Of a stretch of DNA of 64,000 nt, positions 53,601-62,600 are shown in pieces. Under the pieces are notes generated by a model. It was not told the origin of the DNA and did no database searches. It saw only the letters and a program-made list of their open reading frames with translations. The number at the start of each line of letters is the position of its first letter. Positions within the stretch are counted from its first letter, which is position 1. The position numbers and the translations under genes are program-made. This stretch comes from Kamptonema formosum PCC 6407 (lineage in GTDB: Bacteria > Cyanobacteriota > Cyanobacteriia > Cyanobacteriales > Microcoleaceae): NCBI RefSeq assembly GCF_000332155.1, contig NZ_KB235898.1:965897-1029896 (forward strand), given 5' to 3'.

Positions 53601-56590
53601 TTACCTTCAGGAGAAACCAGACACATACCAACTACTGTATTATCAAATGCCTTACGGAATCGTTCTTCACTTAACTGTAGGGCTTCCTCTGTCTGTTTGC
53701 GTTTGCGAATATCAATTAAAACACCGCTCGACATTGTAGCCTTACCGTTTCGATCGAAATTGAGACTGGATATATCGTATACCCACACCCAACTGCCATC
53801 GGCGGCCACCATTCGATATTCCAGTTCGCAGTTGTTTTGATTTTGAATTGCATCATTAAATAGTTTTTCAGCCTTGACAACATCTTCGGCATAGACGTGA
53901 TTTCTCCAAAAATCAGGTTCACTCAGCCAAGCTTCAATCGGGTATCCTAATAACTCTTCTGCTTTGTCGCTCACAAACGTAAACCGATTATTGTTAAGGT
54001 CATATTCCCAAACAACGCCATTTACAGATTGAATCAGAGAGTAATAATTTTGGCGCGACTTTGCTAATTCAGCTTCTACCTGTATGCGATCGCTGATATC
54101 TGTTAAGGTGCCGATATAACCGATCGTCCTACCCGCAGCATCGATTTCCTGTGCCACTTGGACATAGAACCAATTAACGCTACCATCTGGGCGCAGATGC
54201 CTACCTTCACTGTGATGGAGGAGGTATTGTCCTGAAGTAGATTGAGCATAACTTTCAGCATATTTAGCCAGCAAAAAATCGCGTTCCTCTGGATGTAGCG
54301 CTTCCATCCATCCCCTACCCAAGGCAGATTCTTTGGGTCTACCAGTCATTTCACTCCAGCGATCGCTAACATAGACACAGTTTAAAGGCGAATCAAACCG
54401 GAAAATAGCCACCGGAGCAGCAGCAGCTAAGGTAGCATAACGGCGTTCGCTTTCCCGCAGTGCTGCTTCTGCCAGTTTGCGCTGGGTGATGTCAGTATCG
54501 GAACCGCTCATGCGAACAATTTCACCTGACTCATCCCGCAAACCTTGAGCACGATTGAGTACCCACATATAGCTATTATCTTTGCGTTTTACCCGATACT
54601 CGACTTCAAAGAACTCTGTTTTGCCAGCAAAGTGATCGTCAACAGCAGCCATCACGCGATCGTAGTCATCGGGATGTATTCGGCTTAAGCACTCATCAGG
54701 GGAATTGGGAATTTCATCATCAGTGAAACCGCGCATCTGCTTCCACCGGCTGGAAAAGAAAATTTGGTTAGTTTTTAGATTCCAATCCCAAATGCCGTCG
54801 TTAGAACCTTTTAAAGCTAACTGCCACCTTTCTTCACTAGCGTGCAGAGCAGCAGTGCGCTCTTCAACTTTGGTTTCCAACTCTTGGTTTAACTGCTCTA
54901 GTGCCTGAGTAGCTTGTTGGCGTTCAATGGCAATGCCAGCAATATTTGTTGCTAGAGCAACCACTGACAATTCTTGTTGATTTGGTGTATGAATGTGGCG
55001 ATGATAAACAGCAAATGTCCCCAAAACTAGACCATTATTGCTGATTACAGGTACTGACCAACAAGCTTGCAATCCATGTTCTAAAGCTAATTCTTTAAAA
55101 TTTTGCCAGAGCGGATCGGTGGCAATATCAGAAACAATCACGGTTTCCTGGCGAAAAGCTGCGGTTCCACAGGAGCCAACTCCTTCACCGATCGCAACAC
55201 CATCGATCGCTTGCAGGTAAGCAGCCGGCAATTGAGCCGCAGCCCCAAGATGCAATTTGCCATCGCGATCGCACAGCATAATCGAACAGATAGCATCCAC
55301 CAGTTGCGTCTCCATTGCTTGTAATAGAGTCTCCAAAATCTCTCCTAAAGGTTCTGCCTTGGCGATTCTTTCTAAGATGGCATTTTGGATTTTCAGTTGT
55401 GATTCTGCTTGCTTGCGCTCAGTAATATTTATACTGGTGCCCACAATCCGACAAATCCGGGACGAGGCATCTCGAATCGGGTTGAGTGTGGTCATCCACC
55501 AGGTAGGTACTTCTCTGAAGATTAGGCATTCCTCATAGGTGATAGGAACTCCTGCTTGGATACAATCGACATAGCGTTGGCGTACTTTTTTCCCAGGTGA
55601 AGTTCCTCGGATCTCTTGATTTGATTTCCCCGTTAATCTTTCCGCAGTGGGGTTATAACCTATAAATCTAAACTCTCCATCCTCTAAAACATCAACTGTA
55701 AAAATTGCCTGTTCTACGCCTTCATAGATACTGCGTAAAAATTGTTCGTTCTCTTGTAAAACTGCTTGTGTTTGTTTAAGCGCAGTGCGATCCTGGGTAG
55801 TAACTACAACTCCTGAAATCTTGCCATCTAGTTCGATATAGGGATAATAGGTGACTTTAATAAATCTGCGACCAGCATTTTGATAGTCAAACCATGCCTC
55901 GTATTCTTGAACTTCCCCAGCCAGACATCGATCGAAATGTGGCTGAATTATGGTCTTAAATACTGTTTCACCATGCAAATGGGCGACGGAATGCCCAACG
56001 ATGTCTCCCCATTGTTTCTGAGTCCGATCTAAATAGGCTTGGTTGACTAACCGATAGATATAGTTATTATCCAAGAGGGCAATACCATCTGTCATGGTAG
56101 AAACCACTCGTTGATACTGGTAGAGAATAGCTTCTGCCTCTTCGCCTTCGCTTAACTGTAAAACAGTTTGTGTCAAAATCTCAGTTAAGATATCCTTGGT
56201 GAGCAGACCAATTATGCGATCGCCATTAAGTACGGGTAAATGGCAAATTTGATGCTGTTGAAATAATGTTAGGACAGCCTTGATATCGCTCAATGCAAAG
56301 TCTTGGACGGTAATGACTGGATGGCTCATTACCGACTGAATTGGCAACTGGTCTAAGGGTGTGGACTGGGTAATAATCCGCACAATATCTCGCTCAGTTA
56401 CAATTCCTACCAAGCCACTATTCTCAGGGTGCGTACCGCTGCTTTCTACCACTAATACATAGCTGCAACCAGCCTCTCTCATCGAGGCGATCGCTGCCAT
56501 CACAGTCAGATCCGGTGAGACCATGAGTGGATTGGGCGCGATCGCGGATAATAAATCTTTTTGGACTAGGGGAATGGAAATACTTATCAT
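50687..56590 (-). CDS. Giant hybrid kinase CBS2-PAS-GAF-PAS-HK-REC
   Basis: This 1967-residue soluble hybrid kinase begins with a pair of CBS domains (about 10-140; nucleotide-sensing modules). About nine PAS/PAC units follow, with one GAF domain after the second (SCGTAAFRQETVIVSDIA block). A DHp domain (MSHELRTPLNAILG), a HATPase (NLLNNAVKF, DTGIGI, GTGLGLAL) and a C-terminal receiver (LILMDIQMPGMDG) complete it. The GAF lacks a CxH chromophore motif, so it is not a bilin-binding domain. The HATPase is interrupted by about 95 low-complexity residues rich in Gly/Glu/Gln, then Ser/Pro (bases 51408-51662). No transmembrane helices are evident. The DHp-HATPase-REC part is a close paralogue of the next gene. 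The ligand of the PAS array cannot be told from sequence. Confidence 0.9.
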   Translation of the reverse strand: MISISIPLVQKDLLSAIAPNPLMVSPDLTVMAAIASMREAGCSYVLVVESSGTHPENSGLVGIVTERDIVRIITQSTPLDQLPIQSVMSHPVITVQDFALSDIKAVLTLFQQHQICHLPVLNGDRIIGLLTKDILTEILTQTVLQLSEGEEAEAILYQYQRVVSTMTDGIALLDNNYIYRLVNQAYLDRTQKQWGDIVGHSVAHLHGETVFKTIIQPHFDRCLAGEVQEYEAWFDYQNAGRRFIKVTYYPYIELDGKISGVVVTTQDRTALKQTQAVLQENEQFLRSIYEGVEQAIFTVDVLEDGEFRFIGYNPTAERLTGKSNQEIRGTSPGKKVRQRYVDCIQAGVPITYEECLIFREVPTWWMTTLNPIRDASSRICRIVGTSINITERKQAESQLKIQNAILERIAKAEPLGEILETLLQAMETQLVDAICSIMLCDRDGKLHLGAAAQLPAAYLQAIDGVAIGEGVGSCGTAAFRQETVIVSDIATDPLWQNFKELALEHGLQACWSVPVISNNGLVLGTFAVYHRHIHTPNQQELSVVALATNIAGIAIERQQATQALEQLNQELETKVEERTAALHASEERWQLALKGSNDGIWDWNLKTNQIFFSSRWKQMRGFTDDEIPNSPDECLSRIHPDDYDRVMAAVDDHFAGKTEFFEVEYRVKRKDNSYMWVLNRAQGLRDESGEIVRMSGSDTDITQRKLAEAALRESERRYATLAAAAPVAIFRFDSPLNCVYVSDRWSEMTGRPKESALGRGWMEALHPEERDFLLAKYAESYAQSTSGQYLLHHSEGRHLRPDGSVNWFYVQVAQEIDAAGRTIGYIGTLTDISDRIQVEAELAKSRQNYYSLIQSVNGVVWEYDLNNNRFTFVSDKAEELLGYPIEAWLSEPDFWRNHVYAEDVVKAEKLFNDAIQNQNNCELEYRMVAADGSWVWVYDISSLNFDRNGKATMSSGVLIDIRKRKQTEEALQLSEERFRKAFDNTVVGMCLVSPEGKYFKVNASLCNFLGYTEAELLDLRFQEITHPDDVANNLKFANQILAGEINSYNIEKRYFTKQGQLVWGLLSVSLVRDVYGKPLYFVSQIQDITDRKQAEIALQNSEIRFRRVFESSVVGMIFADFQGNILDANDRFLKMVGYSREELDAGTIIHWDTLTPTEYLPADFAAMERLMRSGAIEPWEKEYYRKDGSRISVLIGMAFLPDSGDQTICVVVDISDRKQAELALQESQRFIQKIADSSPNILYLYDLQTQRNVYVNHEISSILGYQPEVIQAMGINFTQNLMHPDDLRSVLPAYSEQISMAQDGEIIDTEYRMRHSNGEWRWLHSRDSVFSRDANGQVKQIIGNAQDITERKRLEQAQNRLIAILEASTDYILIADLTGNAIWNNSALKKLRGLDADAVVTQQNAADYHPQWAVEMLEQQAITIAIAKGSWLGENVLLDAENQQIPVSQLLLAHRSPHGEVEFFSTIMRDMRVYKEYEQQLERTNAELIRATRLKDEFLANMSHELRTPLNAILGMTEGLQDGVFGIVNESQIKALETIEHSGTHLLELINDILDIAKIESGQMELEYTSVSINYLCQSSLAFIKQQALQKHLQVDIKIPLNLPDLWVDERRIRQVLINLLNNAVKFTPEGGHITLEVSRQRRTEGQGSGGAEGQGGRGDGEQGGGGAEGQEGTGVEEQEGTGASEQGGTGTSERFPSSISPAPSLPRSPAPPLPISPAPPLPISPASSLQAQAEGLEVRDYLRIAIIDTGIGIAQEHINKLFQPFIQIDSALNRKYAGTGLGLALVKRIVELHGGQVGLTSEVGVGSCFTIDLLYTDTSSSSPDVESHSPPSIESNEAQEKALPLILLAEDNEANISTVSSYLKAKGYRILLAKNGAEAIALTNSENPDLILMDIQMPGMDGLEAIDHIRSAPNSVNVPIIALTALAMTSDRDRCLAAGANDYLTKPVKLKQLATTIQQLLASHQR
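51408..51662. repeat. G-rich/C-rich low-complexity inverted expansion in a kinase gene
   Basis: On the + strand the first part (51408-51494) is built of GGGGGAGC-like units and the second part (51521-51660) of GCTCCCCC-like units, so the two halves are complementary and could fold back. In the coding (-) strand the element is read without stops and adds about 85 residues to the loop between ITLEVS and the DTGIGI motif of the ATPase domain. Confidence 0.85.
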
Positions 56591-56688
56591 GGCTTGTGGG
56601 TATCTGATTGAGCAAGAAGTCTCCCGCCATCATCTTTACTCTTGGGACTTCGCGATCGCTATAACTAACCCCTACGATCGGAGGATCG

Positions 56689-59600
56689 TTATTGAGGGGC
56701 TAAAAGTTGTTGAATAGTAGCTGCCAATTGCTTCAACTTAACAGGTTTGCTAATGTAATCATTGGCCCCCGCAGCCAGACAACGATCGCGATCGCTACTC
56801 ATCGCTAAGGCGGTCAGTGCTATGATCGGCACCTTCACCAACTTAGGATCGAGACGGATTTGCTGCATAGCTTCTAGACCATCCATCCCCGGCATTTGAA
56901 TGTCCATAAGAATTAGATTAGGGTTTTCCGACTTAGCCAAGGCGATCGCTTCCTCTCCATTTTTTGCTAACACAATGCGATAGCCTTTAGCTTTCAGGTA
57001 ACTGGAAACTGTACTAATATTAGCTTCGTTATCCTCTGCTAGCAAAATTAAAGGCAATGCTTTCTGTTGGGCTTCGTTGGGTTCGAGGGAAGATGAGCTC
57101 TGGGATTCTACCTCAGCAGAGGATAGCTCAGCAGAGGATAGCTCAGCAGAGAATAAAGCACCAGCAGTGCTAGGAAGATCGATTGTAAAGCAACTTCCAA
57201 ACCCCACATTACTTGTTAGTCCCACCTGCCCGCCGTGCAGTTCGACAATGCGTTTGACCAAGGCCAGCCCCAAGCCTGTCCCATCATATTGTCGGTTAAG
57301 GGCGCTATCGATTTGGATAAAAGGCTGGAACAGTTTGTTGATATTTTCTGGGGCAATGCCGATGCCTGTATCTATGATGGCAATTCGCAGGTAATCCCTC
57401 ACTTCCCTATCTCCCCCATCTCCCCCATCTCCCCCATCTCCCCCATCTCCCCTGCCCTGCCCCTCTGCTCCCCCGCTCCCCTGCCCCTCCGTCCGCCTTT
57501 GATGACTGACTTCTAGGGTGATGCGTCCTCCCTCTGGGGTGAATTTGACGGCGTTATTGAGCAGGTTGATCAAGACTTGGCGGATGCGCCGTTCATCAAT
57601 TAATAAGTCGGGTACATTGGTTGGTAGTTTAATCTCTAGCTGAAGGCGTTTTTTCAGAGCTTGTTGTTTGATAAATGCCAGACTGGATTGACAAAGACGA
57701 CTGATTGAAACTGAGGTATATTCCAGTTCCATTTGACCGGATTCAATTTTGGCGACATCTAAAATGTCGTTGATTAACTCTAACAAGTGAGAGCCACTGC
57801 GCTCGATGGTTTGTAAAGCTTTGATTTGGGGGTCGTTGACGATGCCAAAAACTCCATCTTGTAGCCCTTCAGTCATGCCCAAAATCGCGTTCAGGGGAGT
57901 GCGGAGTTCGTGGCTCATGTTGGCAAGAAACTCGTCTTTGAGGCGGGTGGCGCGGGCAAGTTCTTCGTTAGATATAGCGAGTTCTTGGTTGCGCTCAGTG
58001 ATTTGCTGTTGGGCTTGTTGTCGTTCGAGCAGTTCTTCCTGCAACTGCTCAAATAGGCTAGCTTGCTGAATTGCGATCGCCAATTGGTTAGCAATTTGTT
58101 GCAAGAGTTGCGCTTCTGACTCTTCCCATACTCGTTTTTCTCCACAAGCATGAACGACTAACACCCCCCAGAGTTTGTTGGTTCCCTCTGGGGCAATCCA
58201 CCTATGATTTTCGCTGCCTCGGACTTCTTGCAGGATAGGTGCGACGATTTTGGACTGAATTTGACCTTCAATTGAGTATTCCAACAGGCAATTTGTCCAG
58301 ATATCAGTCATCACATCGGGGACAATACGAGGGTTCCCCTGCCAATAGTATTCCAAGATTTCTTGAGACCAGCTTTCGTTATTCCAGTGGCGCTCCTTGA
58401 GTGCTATAAACTCACTAGATACAGCTTCTTCTACAATTTGACTTCTGCCATCACCAAATAGCCGGAACACGATGATCCGATCGCCTCGCAAGATTTCTTT
58501 GACTTGCTGAGTCACGGTCGCCAAAATTTGCTTAATATCCAAGGATTCGCGAATTTGCTGGACGATCGCTCCTAAAGTTCGCTGCCTTTGCAATTGTAAA
58601 GCGATCGCTTCTTCTGCTTGTTTGCGGATGACTAATTCCGATTGCACTTGTTCGTAGAGGTCAGCCTGCTGAATGGCGATCGCTAACTGGTTGGTAATTT
58701 CCTGAATAAAATTAATTTCCGTCTGTTGCCAATGTCGCGGACTTGAACATTGGTGAATGCAGAGTAAACCCCATAACTCTTTTCCACCCAGCAAGGGCAG
58801 GATCAAGTTTGCCCGTACCTGAAACTGTGATAAAATATCCTTGTGGCAATCTGATAAAGTGGCGTTCTGAATATCATCGGTAGCTTGAATTCGCCCTTGT
58901 TGATATAGTTCGGAAAACTGTTCGCCGAAACAGCGATCGTGAACTCTAATTTCTAGGACTGACATAAATTCTGCGGCTACAGATTCAGAGACGAATTCAC
59001 CATCATTGAAGCCAGACTCACGATTAAACTTGAAAATGCCGACTCGATCTGCTTGCAAAAATCGACGAATTTCCTGAGTAGCAGTCTCAAAAATAGTCTG
59101 TAAATCTAGGGATTTTCGGATTCGCCCAGTTATTTCTCGTAGTAGCGTTTCTCGCTGGGCCTGTTGTTGAATGATCTGCTCGGCTTGTTTGCGATCGGTG
59201 ATATCTTGAAACATCCCGACCACACCAATAACATTATCTGCCCAGTCGAGCAGGGGAGCTTTGTGGGTTTCAATCAATCTTTGTTCGCCACTGGGTAGGA
59301 TCAAGGTTTCTTCGATCCCTAAATCACCTTCACCAGATTCCATCACGCGCCGATCGCTAGCACGATAGGCGATCGCTTGGGCTTCTATTGGTGAAAGCTC
59401 AAAATCAGTTTTACCAATAATATCGCTGGTCAAAGTCAAGCTTAGGCTTTTAGCTAACTGATGATTGCATCCTAAAAAGACAGACTCTCGATTTTTCCAA
59501 AATAAGGGCAGAGGGATAGTATCGAGTACCGTTTGCAAAAACTGCTGCGATTCCTGCAAAGCTTTCTCCGCCTGTTTGCGATCGCTGATATCAACTAATA

Positions 59601-62600
59601 CACAAATGGTTTGATCCTCTGAACCGGGAAGGAGTGCGGCTCCCATCAGAACAGAAATCCGGCTACCATCCTTACGGTAGTATTCTTTTTCCCAAGGAGC
59701 GATCGCACCATGCTGCATCAGGTGTTCCATCGCTGCAATATCGGCGGGGAGATATTCGGGAGGGGTCATTGCATCCCAATGAATTATCCCAGCATCTAGT
59801 TCCTGTTTGGTGTAGCCAACCATCTGCAAGAAGCGATCGTTGGCATCAATAATCTTCCCTTGAAAATCGGCAAATACCATGCCAACGATACTGGAATCAA
59901 ATACTCGCCGGAAGCGAATTTCACTGCTTTGCAGGGCAAGTTCAGTTTGTTTGCGATCGCTAATATCCGATAAAATTCCCTGGATACTAACCAATACTCC
60001 TTTAGCATCGATCGCGGGTGTGGCACTGGTTCTCACCCAGACATAATTGCCATCTCGGTGGCGATGTCGGAACTCAGAATTACTTGACTTTTTACCAACT
60101 TTGACATTCTGCCCGTAATCGTTAGCCACCAAAAGACGATCTTCTGGATGCACGAGATCCATAAATGGCTTCCCAATCCATTCGCTCTCATCCCAGCCAA
60201 AGATAGTCTTGAATTGGGGTGAGAGGTAAACAAGTATGCCATCGGTTTGACATGACCAAATCACATCGTTGCCCTCTTCTACCAATCGCCGGAATTTAGT
60301 TTCACTCTCTGCTAATTGGGCTTCTATTTGTTTGCGATCGCTGATATCGCGACAGATACAAATTAATAATCCATCGTCTGTGAGGGTGAGGGAAAGCCCT
60401 TCGGTAAAAGTAGAACCATCTTTGCGGGTGGCGATCGCTTCTCCTTGCCAAGCGCGATCGCGTCCCAGCATGGGAAAGACTTCCCGCTCAAACCGTTCTA
60501 ACTCCTCTGGGGAATACAAAGATTTCCAGGTTTTGCCTACCAGTTCTTCAGGGTGTTTGTAGCCAAATAGTTCTAGATGGGCTTGATTCAAATAGAGGTA
60601 GCCCTCTCCTTGCATAATCCCAATGCCATCGATCGCTGCTTCAATGGCTGCTAGTTGCTGGGTCATAGCCTGCTCTGTCTGTTTGCGATCGGTAATGTCT
60701 TGAATCAGAGCCAGGATATAATTCTGTTCGTCCTTGCTCGATAGCATAGAGGTAGAAATGGAGATAGTGCGTTTCTGTCCATCTTGACGCTGGATTTCCC
60801 TTTCTTGGGCGATGATGCTTTGCCCTTCTCGCATCTGTAGCAAGCAAGCGATCGCCACTTGTTGAGCTTCTGGATTCAGGTATAAGGTTTGATACCACCC
60901 CAGACGGTTAATTTCGTCTAAGGTGTAGCCTGTAATAGCTTGCATTTGCTGATTCCAGACTGTGAAGTGGATAAAGGGAAATTCCTCAACTTCATGGAAA
61001 ACGCACAGCCCTTCTGCCATGTTTTCTACAATTTGTTGACGGAAAGTATTTTCCTGCTGGAGCGTTTCTTCAACCAATTTGCGGGCGGTAATGTCGAAGC
61101 GAATAGCGAGATACTGAAAAGGTCGTCCGCCTTCGTCCAAAAAAGGAACAATGGTGCTGGCAACCCAGTAAATACTACCGTTTTTAGCGCGATTGCAAAC
61201 TTCACCGCGCCAAATCTGACCCCTGGAAATGATGCCCCACAGGTTTTGGAAAAAATCTGGGGAATGGTAGCCAGAGTTGACCAGGCTATGGGTATGACCG
61301 AGCAGTTCATCGCGGGAGTAGCCAGAAATTTCGCAGAAGCGATCGTTAACGTAGGTAATCGCTCCTTTAATATCGGTGATGACGACAATCGCAGATTGAT
61401 CGAGGGCGAGTTTGAAAGCGGAAAGTTCTTGAATTAACTGTTGTCGTTCGATTTCTGCTTGTTTGCGATCGCTAATATCAAAGTTAACCCCAATCATGCT
61501 CTGAGGATTGCCTTGGGCATCTCGTGCCACCACTCCATAAGCTTTAATAAAGTGGATGCTGCCATCGGGATGCACGACTCGAAATTCAGTATCAAATTCA
61601 GCCTCTCCTAATACGGCTTGCTGGATTAATGTTTCATTGGAGAGGCGGTCATCGGGATGTAGCCCATTCGCCCAAATGTCGTAGACCACACGGGAATCAG
61701 ATGATTTTGTGACTCCATAGAGTTCGTACATCCGTTCATCCCAAAGGAGGGCGTTTTGTACAATGTTCCATTCCCAACAGCCAATCGCCGCAGATTTGAG
61801 CGACAAGGCCAGACGTTCCGATAGTTTCTGCCGTTCGAGTTCAGCTTGTTTGCGATCGCTAATATCAAAGTTGATCCCAAACATACTTTGGGGATTGCCT
61901 TGGGCATCTCGGATTACCACGCCATTGCCTTTAATAAAGCGGATGCTGCCATCAGGATCTACGATTCGATACTCGATATTGTATTCTGCCTGTCCCAAGA
62001 CAGCTTCGTGAAGTAATGTTTCCGTGGAGATGCGATCGTCGGGATGTAGCTTGTTGGCCCACATTTCGTAGGCTATAGGGCAATCAAAGGATTTGGGGAT
62101 ACTAAATAGTTCGTACATCCGCTCATCCCCAAATAGGATGTTCTGTGCAATGTCCCATTCCCAACAACCGATCGCGCCAGATTTGAGTGACAATGCTAGG
62201 CGATCCGATAGTTTTTGTAGTTCAGCTTCAGCTCGTTTGCGATCGCTAATATCTTTGGCGATGCCTAAAAAGCCGATAATTTCGCGATTGACATCTTTGA
62301 GGGCGGTGATGGATAGCCACACAGGAAATTGATACCCATCCTTGCGGATATAGCTCCATTCTTCTTCGCTGACTATACCTTGGCGGGCTTTGGCAACAAA
62401 CACCTCAAAGCCAGGAGGAATATCTTGCCCCAGTTCAACAGAGAGCAATGCTGCCCGAGCGATTACCTCGTTGATATCGTGGAGGCGTGCGGGGGTAACT
62501 TTGCCTACCATTTCGGCAGCACTGTAACCCAGCATCCGTTCGGCACCAGCATTAAAGGTCTGGATGATGCCATTGGGGTCAGTGGAGATGATGGAATAAT

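Noticed and set aside
60940..61437. 165-codon open frame on the + strand within the PAS kinase
   Set aside because: It overlaps an intact PAS-coding region on the other strand and has no family features.
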